Positions 39,451-52,354 of a stretch of 64,000 nucleotides of DNA are shown here, piece by piece. The notes under the pieces are model-generated. The model was not told the DNA's origin and did no database searches. It saw only the letters and a program-made list of their open reading frames with translations. The position numbers and the translations under genes are program-made. Origin of the DNA: Ophiodon elongatus. Taxonomy: Eukaryota > Chordata > Actinopteri > Perciformes > Hexagrammidae. The DNA lies in assembly GCA_016806645.1 (NCBI GenBank), contig JACSYO010000424.1, forward strand, positions 2,307,501 to 2,371,500, in the 5' to 3' direction. Every line of letters starts with the position of its first letter. Positions within the stretch are counted from its first letter, which is position 1.

Positions 39451-42400
39451 CGGCAAGTGGGCCAGCCTATGCAAATCCTCGCAGAGCGGCGAGCAAATCA
39501 GGGAGGCAGGCAGCCACTGCAGAGGAGTGGGCTGCCTTTAGTCACAGGGAGAGGAGATGTGAGGAGAGGGTGAGGGAATGAACAGCAGAGAGGGAGAAAA
39601 ATGAGAGAGTGAGGGTAAAAATTGAAAGGGGTGAATAATAGCAGTGCTCCAACACTGTCTGGTATTCCTGGCATCACATTTTCAAAACTAGCTCGGGGGT
39701 AACGTGGTGTCATTTCCCCTGCAACAGCATGTGACCTCCTCTCCCTCTATGTTTCGATGGTTCTGAAAGCTTATTGAAGCAAAACCACTGAACAAAAAAA
39801 AACAATGTTCATGCATTATGCACACGGCAACAGATTTAGTGAATTTCAAAAGGGTGGAATCCCTCTCCCAGTAGAATAGAAAGGACAGAGAAGAAAGCTC
39901 CCAGTCCCTGTTCTGTCAATCTTTGACTTGTCTGAAGGGGGAGTTGTCTGCAGGCCTTCGGAGAAACAAACACTCAAAGTCAGATTTCTTTTTAATCATG
40001 TTGCTTTCTCAGAACATAATTTGATTTGACACAAGTGTGCAGCGTTTGGCTGCTGACCTTCTGGATCAACTATGAGGTATTGCAGAATGACGAGAGGAGT
40101 TTATGGACAGAGCGTGGTGATAACGCCATTGTGCTGTAAGTGAGACAAAACTTCTCAAACGCATGACTCACTGTTGGGAGGCACTGTGTGCACAGCCACT
40201 TCACAGCTCCAGCTTTACTCTGTTTCTTTGCATTTGACAAGATGTCCCTTCCTATTTTCCATTAAGGACGAGTCCTTATCAGAGACATCCGGGGGCGCAA
40301 TTATTGCACTGCTTGTTGTGAGCACAGAGCACACAGATAATGTTTCATGGGCAAATGAACGACAGAGGAGAGAGGACATTCTGACAGCCATTGATCCATG
40401 TAAAAAGCAGGCAGCGGTAGGGATCAGAATATATTAATGCCATGGAATAAATATCACAACTAAAATAAAAGTGTGGTGGTAATATCTATATTACTACTAC
40501 ACTCATACTAGTAAGAATAATACTCAAATGCCTGAAGGGTCACTTCATCCTTGTGACAAACAAAATAAATTGCACTTTCCTCTATGGTACAGCATATGAA
40601 GAGCCCTGTGCTTTCAAACATGGTGTTGGCTACTTTTAAATAAGGTCTATGGCTTAAAATGTATTCATTATATCTCAAATAGTATTCATAACTACACCAT
40701 GTTTGATAAGAGACTAAATTATATGATTAGGCCTATCCATTTCACTGTCCATACCATGACCTGTATCACTGAGAGAGCATTATTGTATCTGTGGTTTGAT
40801 CAACCAATCACGGCTCTTGAAAAGAATGCGTGGTGCCTACTGGTGGGGTCCTCCCTCAGGGAAACCTTTCTGTCCCCTCCCTGTTTCCTAAAGCACTCCC
40901 TAGGAGTTAGGAGATCTCACAGTATTCTCCCAATGTTTATGAATACTGCCTCAGGTCTGTGTATTCCTGCATTTACCAGTGACAGATTGCATATTTGATG
41001 CCATTGAAAAAAGTAGTGACTTATAATATCAAATATTCATGAATAAATATGCAACATTCACAGTTTATATACATGATTATTTATTATTTATCGAGAGTTT
41101 AACATTCAACCACTCAGCTAATCTGCTTCGTGGAGGGTGCAGTCATTACATTTGGATTTAAATAGTGCAATAATCTGATTGATGCAGGGAAGTTTGTGAT
41201 GTCATGTTTTTCCAACTGAGCCCCGCCCACTTTAAAACCAGTGAGAAAAGCACAGAAAAAGCACAAATACATATCTCTCATAGTAAGAAGCTGTTTTCAG
41301 GGCCTTTCACATCATGTGACATCACAGACGAGCAGCAGATCTAATCGTCTGTCACTGCATCATTTCAGCTATTTTTTAATATGACTCTTTAGTTATCGCA
41401 GCTATATTTGTCTTGAGTTGTACTTTTGGTTGTGAACGAGTGGAGCGGAGCAGATTGAGATTTAACAAGACTACAGCCTTTGTTAAATACTGTATATCAG
41501 CATGAGAGCACTGTCTGGGCTAAATATATCATCACAATGAAAATTGAATTTGCATGCAGTTTTCATCAACTTTGTACTCTTTGGTGAGCAGATTTCTTCA
41601 TTGTGGCTCTGATGACGCTGCTCTGTTTGCATGTCTGCTGTCAGGGCAGGCCCACTGTCACTCTCATGCTGAGAGTCTCATCTTTTATGAAGAGAACATA
41701 ACAAAAGCTGACAAGCCAAAAGAGAGACACGTCATCTCTGACATTTCATCCACATCATCTGCTCACGTCAATCTTCTTTGGAAGTGTGTGATGAAAGATG
41801 GCGAAACATTTCATCATTATCTAATTGTTTTATTCTGCAGACCATGTAAAGTGTTTAATTAGACTCGTTAATGAAAAACTGAGATCTTGCCCATGTGAGA
41901 AAATACTCAAATCATCCACTCCAAGTTCCAATAGATACAAATAACTCCCTCTTCTAATGGAGATGACTCTTCACTCTGCTAAAACTATAATACAGATATA
42001 GCTTTAAAGTTTATCAGCAACTTGATCTGAGTGCGCTTCATCTCAATAAGATCATGGCATGATTTAGCCCTTTGATTTTTGTCTTTGCTTCCCACATTCC
42101 CTCATATTCTCATTTCACAAACATGGTCCGGGCTTAATGCGGGGCAATATGCTACAATATTTATGTCTCAAAGAATCATACCTCTGTTTCTCTAAAGTGA
42201 AGATATAGTCAAGCATCAGCAGGGAATGTCTCACTACTTATATGAGAACATTCTCATGTCAAGTTTAGGACTAAAACTCATCTGGCTGTGGACAAAAGAC
42301 CTCCACAGATTTCAATGTTTTTTTCTACATGTACCATGTTGGCATATAGAACAGAACAAAGCAATATGTAACTTTGATCATTACCCTCCTCGCCCTGCAG

Positions 42401-43089
42401 CTGAAGTGGACTATCCAGAAAGTAGTTATTGACTTTATGGCGTACTATAAGAGCGAGTGCATTTGATCCGCAATCTCGCTGAAACGACCCATCAGGGTGC
42501 TCGGCCCTTTCAACAGGGAATCATGCTGCAGATGGAGGCTGTCGCTGGTGTGCACGCCAGCCACAACGGCCGCTCCGCAACCACGGCTTCTTCTTCCATA
42601 TTTGCATACATACACTCATGCATAAGCAAACGGGCCACCTGCACAGTACACACATCACACAACCGGCACTTCCAGCGCGGAGCCACACGAGTCTCGGAGG
42701 CTGTGTCTTTGGCTCCAAACTAGTCAGCCAATAAGAATCTCGGGAGCGTGGAGTGTCACGCTGCCTCAGTAATGAACCCTCATCAGGATCAGGGCTAATT
42801 AGTGTTTTACATTCTGATTTCTCTGTGGTGTCTCCCTGTGACAAATGAAGACTGCTCTGCCTGCCCAGCACCCAGGCAAATGGAGCGCAACACATCTTAA
42901 TGTCACAGAGGAGTGGGGACACACAGGAGCGGAGGATGGAAACTTAACTCTATTAACCTCCTGATTCATAGCTGAAAACCAGCAGTCCAAAACAAGGCAC
43001 TCACCCTTTCATATATAATGGATGGCAACCTAACCTGACACAATGACGGCTGTGCTGAATGCACAACTTAGTAGAGATCGTTGGTATGG
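39451..43089. other. Non-coding stretch upstream of the beta promoter
   Basis: AT-rich sequence with no recognised gene on either strand. If alpha-neurexin transcripts arise upstream of 64 kb, this and everything to the right edge is intron of the alpha form. Confidence 0.5.
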
Positions 43090-43410
43090 ATGCAGCAATA
43101 CATGTCATGATCGATTCATTTGTCAATTGTTTGATGAATCTATTGATTGGTTCATCAATAAAATGTCAAAAATGAATAAACAAATTGTTCAGAGCCCAGT
43201 GTGACTTGATCATTGACCTGTTATGTCTAACCAATGGATCAAACCCCTAATGAAATTCAATTTGCAATGTTATTAAACAGAGTAAAAGAAGTAAATCCAC
43301 ATAAAGAAGATAGAACCGGCAAATATTTGGCTTCTTTTAACAAAAGACTTTAATTAGTCAATTATCAAAACTGCTGTTTTATTTTCTGCCCATTGTGTAA
43401 ATTGATAATT
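43090..43410. repeat. Old dispersed teleost repeat (unnamed)
   Basis: The order tgcagcaatacatg, gatcgattca, ttgtttgatgaatc, ataaaatgtcaaaaatg, agagcccagtgtgac, agaaccggcaaatatttgg and tagtcaattatcaaaac matches, in order and spacing, a very common fish repeat that I recall (regions reading ATCGATTA, TAAAATGTCAGAAAA, AGCCCAAG, AACCAGAGAATATT, CGATTATCAAAA). It is diverged, and probably a non-autonomous DNA transposon. Confidence 0.55.
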
Positions 43411-43610
43411 AGTATTGTCAAAGAAACACACTGAGAGTACTGTATATATACAGGAGGTCAGAATACAATTTTTGAAGTAAAAGTAAAAGTATCCTTTAGT
43501 TTCCTACATAACGTCTACAATAACTGTTGGAGAGGGACGTTTCAACATCCACGCTCCAACATACAAATAGCTCCAGACTTGTGCTTGTTTGAAATGCTTT
43601 TGGGGCAATT

Positions 43611-43860
43611 GGGGCTCCGTCCTTCAATCAAAGGATCGGTGGTTCGATCCCCAGCTCCGCTAGACCATGTCGATGTGTCCTTGCAAGCTATTCCTGCATT
43701 GTGTGAATGGGTATGAATGAGTAGAGAGTCCTGATGGTAGCCCCTCACATCAGTGTATGAATGGGTGTGAATGGCTGAATGATGTAATGTAGTGATTAAG
43801 CACTTTGAGTGGTTAGAAGACTAGAAAAGATGTATGCAAGTACTGTCCATTTACCATGAA
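43611..43860 (+). mobile_element. tRNA-derived SINE copy, 5' truncated
   Basis: The B-box (ggttcgatcc, 43641-43650) and the 20 bases before it are identical to the copy at 33303. The A-box part is missing. The body has repeated gtgtgaatgggt units, and the tail reads agcactttgagtggttagaa, then a tgtccatttaccat end typical of this SINE type as I recall it. Same orientation as the first copy. Confidence 0.85.
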
Positions 43861-44916
43861 CGGGGATTGGAAGAGGTTGTCAGGTATTTGGCACAGAAGA
43901 AACATGACGCAAGGGAAAACATGTCGACGAGAACAGTATCGACAGCAATACTGCAAACGGCACTAGAAGCCTGTCCTCACCCAACTGGGTACCCATGTGT
44001 GACTGTTCGTCTGTGTGTTTAGAGAGCTGTTGTTTTATCTGATACTCAGTGGTTCACATGGGCTGCTGCTGTTCGTTTTTTCTTCTTCCAAGTCAGAGGC
44101 AGCTGCATCATTTCTAACACACGCATCATTTTTTTTATCTAGATATGCCTGACATACATCCATACTTATGTACAGACTAATAGTCGAACAGTAAAAATCT
44201 AAAGCAGCACTATAGCGGCCCCTAGAGGCCGCTATGATTGTTACAGCCCACAATACAAATGCGTTGGATGGAGCAAACAAGATACTTTTACTTCTCTGGA
44301 ACCTCGTTAAAACGTACCGGGATGAAATATGTCGGATGTAGAGGAAAGACATTGGGGTTGTTAGTTTCCCCTTGGGAATACAATTTTAAAAGCAAATGTC
44401 CTGTTATATAATAAAATATCTAGTGTACAACGTTGACCTTTTTGTATGATGGTAGCACTAGACAACGCCTCATGAAATGTCCAAAGCAATGAGGTTAAAG
44501 CAGCTATAATCAATATTTGTATAATAAGAATGTATCAAGTGACAATGTGAAAACAGTGTGACAATGTGAAAGGTCACTTGTGGTCAAATCTGTAGCTTAG
44601 TGACTTTCAGCTCGTTACCGCTCTCATACCGTTGTTTCAGTCACAGCAGGCAGCTGTTTTCAGTGTTGGAGCTCTACACACTGCACACAACCTGGCCAGC
44701 ACCAAACAGCAGAGTTTGCTCAGAAATTGGTAGAGACCAAAAGCAGAGCTTAAAGAGAGTAAATACTTGCATTCAGCAGGTGGCCAAAAACATGACTCCT
44801 GGTCAGGAGGTCAGAAGACAATACAACGTCAGAATATTTGCATACATTTTTTAAGTAAAAGTGTATATATATATATACTTATTTTTGTTTTACACTATTT
44901 TCTTTTTCTTTTTTTG

Positions 44917-44938
44917 GGGGGAGGGGGAGGGGGGGGGT
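44917..44938. repeat. Poly-G rich block
   Basis: GGGGGG-A-GGGGG-A-GGGGGGGGG, which on the minus strand is a C-tract. It sits at the edge of the LINE remnant. Confidence 0.9.
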
Positions 44939-45760
44939 GCAGGGCGTTGTTTTCTGATTGTCAAGAGGAAGGTAAATCCATTGGAATGCCAAGGTTAATT
45001 TCATGTTTTGCAAGTTGGACAATCATATAGCTTATTTTCCATTATCTCCATGGTGATATTTAAAGAGGGCTGAGGCTGCCCGCTCCATGAAATCCATGAA
45101 GTCTTCCAACCAACTGTCAATACTAAAGCAATTTGGTTTATGTCATTTCCAATTCATCATTAAAATACGTTTAACTGACAAAAAGCTAATGCAATGATGA
45201 GATGTGAGAGTGCATATTTCCAACCCTTGTAATAACGAGGCAGAGTATTGGACATTGGTGTATTTCACATCCAGAACAGAAGATAATCTTAAAATGACTT
45301 TGTTCCAAAAGCTCCTCAGTGGAGGGCAATGTCACAAGGTATATAAGTGTTCCATCCTCTCCAGCACGAGAGGAAATGACCTTGTTGAGGTATTAGTCAT
45401 GGGCCAAAGTCTTAGTCAAGGGTATATTTCAAGGGTCACTACATCATTAGGAAGCATCAAGGCCAAATATAATCTCCATCCAGTTAGTAATTGTCGAGAT
45501 AGTTTACTCTGGACAAAAATGGCAAATATTTCTACCAACAGTAATAAAGTAATTAATAGATTATATGACATATCAAGGACATGTTGAGCTTGAGGTTTCT
45601 TCCCTGACGTTGAAATAACATTTGGCAAAAAATGTATTAACTCATGGTCTGAAAGAAATCTAGTGGATCTAGCTTGAGTTAAATCAATGATGTGGTTGGG
45701 ACTTATGAGATGCTTCAATCCCCTAAACAGAGGTGACAAAAGATAGATCAATCAAACAAA
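44930..45760 (-). pseudogene. Degenerate LINE (L1-like) ORF2 C-terminal remnant
   Basis: Read on the minus strand, 45178 down to about 45030 gives SVKRILMMNWK, a stop, then SWLEDFMDFMERAASALF. Arg-x-Ile-Leu-x-x-Asn-Trp-Lys followed by a Trp-Leu segment with a Phe-Met-rich, Glu-containing stretch resembles the extreme C-terminus of L1/Tx1-type ORF2 proteins in fish. The open frame at 45416-45751 (111 codons; contains LISPNHIIDLTQ) probably belongs to the same remnant. In-frame stops and no intact reverse transcriptase region mean it is dead. It lies in sense with neurexin. Family assignment is from resemblance only. Confidence 0.5.
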
Positions 45761-48700
45761 TGCATTACATCTTATTTTCATGTATTACGACTTAGACCTT
45801 TGTTTTTTGGGTCACTTCACATTTGCTCTGACATGACTAAGACAAACTTGAAAGCCATTCACGGCGAAATGCAAACATGCCCACACATGTGTAAGCACAC
45901 ACGTCCATCCTCTCCTCCCACATACACACGCAGCAGACTCATCCCCTGCCCATGGTTAAAGTGCAGTAATCCATCCGTTACACTGCACTGCAGCCTAACA
46001 CGCTTAATAATGAATGAATCATAAAATCAAAACTGACAAGCAGCAATTGAAACGTGGCCGTTTGTTTGAAAGATTAAAAATGCAGTAACACCCGTATAAT
46101 TTATAAATGAAGCCTGAAAACTAAATTGGAGGGCAACAGCTCAGGGTGGGCTGAAGTGAGCCAAAGCAAACCAAAAATATACAAATGCATCAAATGCCAA
46201 TAAAGAGACAAAAGAATGTACTCACAACACACACAATTTGAATATTTCTGATAGAAATGAACAAAGGCAGTCGTCACTCCAAACACCCAATGGGCAAGCA
46301 TCTATGTACTTGACCATTGTGAAGATATTTCACAAACGCTGCTGCAATCTATTAAAAATGAATGACTAAACTGCACAAATCTCATTTCTACTTTTGTTTT
46401 CATATAAGATGTGAATCAAGATGAGATCCATATCACGGTGTGTTCCCTTGGGTGCAGCACTGGGAACAATACAATCCCTGAGGACCTAGTTTCTACAGAA
46501 CAAACAGTTATTCTGCACATACAGATTTGCGTCTCACCTTTAATTTGTCACAAATAAAGATCTGTGTCAGGGATTAGGCTTTTATTGGAAAATAGTTCCG
46601 CGCAGTAACAATCATCAGGTATTGTAGTTACAGCCTACATTTCTAGAGATGGCTTACTATGCCTCCTGAAGTCTTTAAAAGGAAATGGAGGCGACGATAA
46701 AGTCAATGATGGTCAATGCCAGTAGCTTCTCAAACCACTGACTAACAGCAATAGCATATGGTTGTTGGGACTGCACCATGTGGTTGGAACAAAGGGAGTT
46801 GGGCCTACCTCGCAGTTCAACAGCCTGATTTGGGTTTAACCACACCAAATCCCACCAGACGGTAAATCTCACCTATGTGTGAATTTTGGTCTAAACTCAA
46901 CACTGAGGTCTCATTGGACGAGGGCCACAGGCACCACGGGGCTCCCTGACCTCTACGGCCCTGACCTCACTGAGATCATACAAATCAGCACTACCTACAG
47001 CTCTGAGCCATGCCTCTGACTGGATTTCGATGAAAGGAGGTATAGAAACAACGTAGCTTTTAGAAGTGGATAACTTGCCCTGTACTCCGCCAACATTAAC
47101 CTGCAGAAGGAAAATTGACAGATTCTTCAGAGAAAGAGAAGGATAACTTCTATGCCCTGGTCTCTTGCTATTCAAGTCGATATTTGCCGGTCGTGAGGAA
47201 GAAAATTCCCTGAACTTCCGAAGAATTCCTGCTGCCATACGGAGGATTTATAACCGTTTAGCTTTACTGAACGAGTGGACGGATCCTGAATTGAAGATAG
47301 AAATTCAAAGAACCACAATGACCGCTACAAAGCCTCTCAAAGTGAGAGATAGGTCATAGTGTGTTTGTAACCTTGTTTGTTTTGTTTAACTTTAACTGTA
47401 CTGTTACCGTGCTATTGTGTATTTTATGCACCACTGAGTCCCGTTCAGTGTTGTGTAAAATAACTGGTGCGCTTGTTGCTGCTGTGATCGCGTTGTTCCA
47501 CGCTGCTGAGCGTTGTTGTGTTTAAATCCAGCACCGCGAGTAAAGCTAGTAAACTGTACCCCGTCGGGATTAAGTGTGATCACTTCATACACATGTGGTG
47601 TATGTATTGTGTGTCTTATTTCCCGTTAGATAATAGTGGCCTCGCCGCCATTGTGGAGTATTTCATGACGCGATTACTTTTCTGAATACGTCCGCCTTTT
47701 TTTCCATGGCATCCTTAAGTCTCGCGTGGATAATCACTCACAAGACTACGCCGCCATTTTTGGAGTTTTGCCAGCCATCTTGCTCCTTCTTTCTCTCATT
47801 TGTCTTCCCCCCTTTTTTCTCACACACACACACACACACACTCCTCACCATGTGATTGTTTGTTGCTTTTAGGTATTATGCTTGTAGTTGTATAATAGAT
47901 GTTTATTTATATTTTCGGTTTAATCAGTATTGTTAAGATAAATAAACTTTAATAGTTGTATTTTAAGGAGCAGTTTCTGTGATTATGTTGTGCTTATGTG
48001 TTGTGATAATAGCTGGACGTTATAGTCTGTGCTCGACTTCAAACTTCACTGTTCACTCTGAATGTGGAATAGCACTTTGACTATTTACATTTTGAGTAAC
48101 ACCAATCCTTCGACTTTATCTACGGTTTGGTTATTGGGTTCTGATCCCAGGGTGGTGCTCCATTATTAATAATAATAATCGTATTGATATTAATAATTTG
48201 TAAAATGTCAATAATTTAGTTTTCATACTTGCTGATAACCAAACACGCTCCTTCCAGATCCTGACATGGTATATTAGAAGATACTTCCAGCCTTATCACA
48301 GGTCTGGTGTTAAACCATGACTAAATGATCTGGAGTACTAATGGGCAGAACACAATCCAGTACACAGTGTGTTAGGAATACATGGCTGCCTTTTGGTTAG
48401 ATTTGAAATGGGTAACCTGAATTTAACCCATGTGTCACCAACTCTGTTGAAGTATCCCTGAGCAATTAAGATTCTGAATCTACACCAGCTCTGGGAAAGC
48501 TTTCCTCTCCCAATGAGAGAGAGTGAAAACAGAATTTCCCTGCACGGACCAATGAAGTTACCACTTACATAAAATCCTTCCTTGGTGGTTAACAGCTGCA
48601 GCCTCCAGGATCAGCAGCATGTGACATCTGCCAGCCACACAGCAAGCAACTACTGAGCACCACACAGCTACACTGAGATTTCAGGTATAGAATGCAACTT

Positions 48701-49599
48701 AAAGCTCTTTTGATACAAGGTTTAACAGCGGCTCTGTTTGGCAACTGACTTTCCATACACTCAATTTTCACAAAGCAAGAGATGGTAAACAGGCCCTCCA
48801 CTAGACATCCAGGCCAAGCTCAGCACAAAGGCACTTATAGATGAGACTTTGAACAACGGCGATGTAAATTGATTTGGTCTGCCTGAGCAAAAAAAAGGAA
48901 TAAACTACCTCAAGAAGGAGGCTACCTCCATTTGTGTGCATGAAAAAGCTATCAAACAGAGCTCTTAGTGTACCCTTGTGAAAACAAAGCCCCCCCCAAA
49001 GACGAGATGACTGTTCTCAGTGGGGTTGGACTGATGCAGCCCAGTCCTTGCTTCAGTACAATCTCTCATCCAGCACGCTGTATATGAATAGAAAAAGACA
49101 GAAGAACAAATCTGCTTTTCTCTAATCCCTCACTGCAATAATTTACAAAACAGTTTATACTACAGCTTTCAAATTATCATGTGTAGGTTTAGAGCTTAAA
49201 CAAAGTATTGAGTGAAACTTGTGAAAATCCTGTTGGCTCTGTATTTATTTCCCTGGCAAACACAGATCTCATGATATCACAACCTGCACCTGCACCCTGT
49301 CATGATTTTACCTAACACAGATAAGTGACAAAGTGCTATTATCATGTGGCATTTAGTGTGATGGGACGTCTCTGAGGGTAATACACTAAAGGTCCCTGAG
49401 ATAATATACACTCTAAAAAAGCATACAGGCATTGGAAACAGTGGAGTCAGTACATCTCTACAAACTGTGTGGTCTTTACCACAGTTACCAGAGAGTGGAA
49501 TCAACAGTTCAACACTATAACCTTCATCCAGGTTGTATTCATTCACTCATTCAGAAGGATTCCGGTAGATTACATTACAGTGTACAAGTATTGCTCTAA
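45761..49599. other. Non-coding stretch, contains an unexplained block at 46.9-47.8 kb
   Basis: Mostly AT-rich, with a short (CA)n at 47820-47841. Between about 46890 and 47345 both strands hold longer open frames than expected, and 47630-47800 carries several GCCGCCAT/AGCCATCTT motifs. I do not recognise a gene or element family here. Confidence 0.4.
47820..47841. repeat. Short (CA)n microsatellite
   Basis: About 22 bases of pure CA following a pyrimidine-rich stretch. Confidence 0.95.
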
Positions 49600-49997
49600 A
49601 AGAGTAGTTTATTTGCTTTTTTGGTGATTGGTAGATGAGAGGAATGATACCACTCATATCTGTCCGACCAATATGTAGCTGGAGTCAGCAGCCAGGGAGC
49701 TTATCTTAGCACAAAGGCTGGAAAAAGCTAGCATGAAGGTAACAAAATCTGCCTACCAACACCCTATATCTTTTTTTTTGACATAATACGCACAGAAATG
49801 GTGGGGTAAACATTTAAATCGTAGGGGAATTATCAGGATTATTGAGATTAAGTGGTGCCGGTCGGCAGATTTAGCTCAATTTAGACGAACTACGCAAGCG
49901 GTTTCCCTCCGGTTCCAAAAGGTATGCTATACTAAGGGACTTCTGGCCCCAGCTACATATTGAACAGACATATATCAGAGTGGTATTGATTTTCTAA
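49600..49997. mobile_element. Fold-back (MITE-like) element with inverted arms
   Basis: The left arm (about 49633-49725) reads ataccactcatatctgt, then caatatgtagctgg and ttatcttagcacaaaggctgg. The reverse complement of the right arm (about 49919-49996) reads ataccactctgatatatgtc, then caatatgtagctgg. The arms match with scattered differences over about 80 bases and flank roughly 190 bases. The sequence resembles a common percomorph palindromic repeat that contains GCTTAGCATAAAGACTGGAA and CAAAATCCGCCTACCA; here the matching caaaatctgcctaccaacac is at 49743-49762. It is non-coding, so it would need a transposase from elsewhere. Confidence 0.75.
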
Positions 49998-52284
49998 GGC
50001 CGTAGTTACACTTGTCTTTTCGATGCGACTTCTGTCATCAATCATGCCAGGACGTATTAACTGTAAAGTCTGTACTCCAAGAAAGGTTCAGGATGGCCAG
50101 ACCACATGCCGAAGTGGGCTGGCATTTAGTTTGGATCTCAGTGAGGTGTGGACACAATCTGGACAATTTAGCAAACGTAGGTCTCCATCATCTTCCCCCC
50201 AAACGAAAGTCTATTCTTCAATGTTCTTCAAACTACTAATACGGCAGGGTAAGCAGAAACATCAATGGGGGACTTCTATAGGAAAGGAAATGTTTTACAG
50301 ACGTTCCTTTCACCACAAAATGATCCGATCACTATCCTATCCTTCGCATTGAAGGCTCAACTATGGACACATATGACACAGCTGAGTTCTGCCACATCCA
50401 ATCACAACAGTTGCATTGAAAAGGCATGTGTACCCACAGCCATACCTTTGGCAAAAAAGTGAATACTGACATTTTCAACAACTACGTCCATCTTAAAAAT
50501 GTTGCCCTTTACGGGTGAAAATGCTGTTTAGTCGTTGCAAATTCAACATGCAATGGTACCAATACAAGCATGTACACACAGGACAAAACCTCTCAGCCTC
50601 TTTCTCCTATTCCCTCGACATTAACCTTGAGCAGCCATTTCAGGGTAGAGTACACATCTATTTTGTCTCCCACATGGCATTGTCTGAGCCACGGTCCTCA
50701 AGGTGATCCAAGATCAAAGGATCAGCACGTATCAATACACAGGGTCATATACGCTCTCCAACACACACAGTCCATCCCTATATCAAAGGGGAAGGAGATT
50801 TCAACTTTGACACCAAAGGATCAAACTAAAACACTTGAGGGAGCTCAGAGGATTTGACACAATGGTTTTGCATTTTGAAAATCTTGCAGCGTACAGACAT
50901 GCTACACAGATTCTGTTTTAGCATCATTTTATAAATCCCGACTCTCACAGAGGCTGCATTATTTGATGTAAGACAGAGGAATCGGCACTACTTTACAGCA
51001 GAATGGGAGTTTGATTGCTCTATTTCACGAAGCCTGATGATGCCTTTTTCCATTTCTCAACATTTTAATCCCGTTTTAATGCACTCTGGAAAATTGGTTC
51101 CAATGAATACACACTGATTTGCCAGGATGATGATAAACTGGTACAACCACTCTAGATTGCTAAGAAATGGTAATAGAGCGCACTTCAACCTTGGAAACTG
51201 ACACTAAAAAAAAACATATACAGCATTTTACAGTTTCTGTAGGAGGCTTGTTTGTATTCTAGGTACAGTAAGAGTCAGACTCGGAGCCAATCTGCCTCCT
51301 GCCACTTCCAGGGCTTCGTCAAAACAGTACTGGGCAAGCGATTTACAGGCAATATATGAAATATGGATCATATCTCGTTGAGGGACAAAGTGCCTGGGGG
51401 TTTTGTGCTGTGTGTGTGATACATGTGACGGATGAGTGGGTAAGAGACAGAAATGATTGCTTATGGGCTGCTGTAGGAATAAGAAACCATCACTACGGTA
51501 ATGTGTACATGTTGCCTGTGCTCATCTGCACATTCACATGCTTGAGTAGGGATGGTATTCACGTGGGCACATGATGCACACACACGCACATGTTCTCTTA
51601 CACATGCACCAACAAATGCATGGCTTTAATATTTAGTTTAGACAACAAAAGCACTGCGACCAAAATGTCCTGACCGCACCTTTGTTTTATGCTGGAGCAT
51701 TGTAAGCAGGCGCCCTCCCAAGCCAATAAAATGGAGCCTCGGTTTTGTTGACGAACGGCTCTTACCAATTGAGACGCAGCCTAATAGTTGACTGTGTGAC
51801 AAAGGGAGAGACATAACTCTTCAACACCTCCTCTTAAAGCCATCATGCTGTTGTCCAAGATTCTGCACATGCTCAGCTCTACTTGAGAGCGAACAACAAT
51901 ACAGAGCAGTCTAGATTGAAAACAGCGTCATTGTGCTTTTAAGTGCGGCGCAGAGTGACTACTCAACCCCCCCACGCCTCTGCTATTGCTCAAAGCCTCA
52001 ATTTTGCTTGTTTTTGACAAAAGCAACACGGAGCAGCCACAGAGCTCTTGAATGACTCGCACCTGCCGCTCAGCCCACGTGTGTCACCCGCAGGCCAGCC
52101 AGAGGTTGACTGTCAGATAATTTGTAGAACAATAGACAATCACCTGCTGCCCCGGCTCCTACATAGAAACACACACTTGCATGCACACACACCACAGCCC
52201 CCTCCTTTCTCTCTTTCCCTGCATCACTTCACTTTCCAAAGTGACAGGCTCGGTGATGCTCAGCTGTGTCTGTGTGCTGTGTGT

Positions 52285-52285
52285 G

Positions 52286-52352
<67 letters not shown>
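52285..52352. repeat. (GT)n microsatellite
   Basis: About 65 bases of GT flanked by GTAGGT variants on both sides. CA repeats in a minus-strand transcript. Confidence 0.97.
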
Positions 52353-52354
<2 letters not shown>

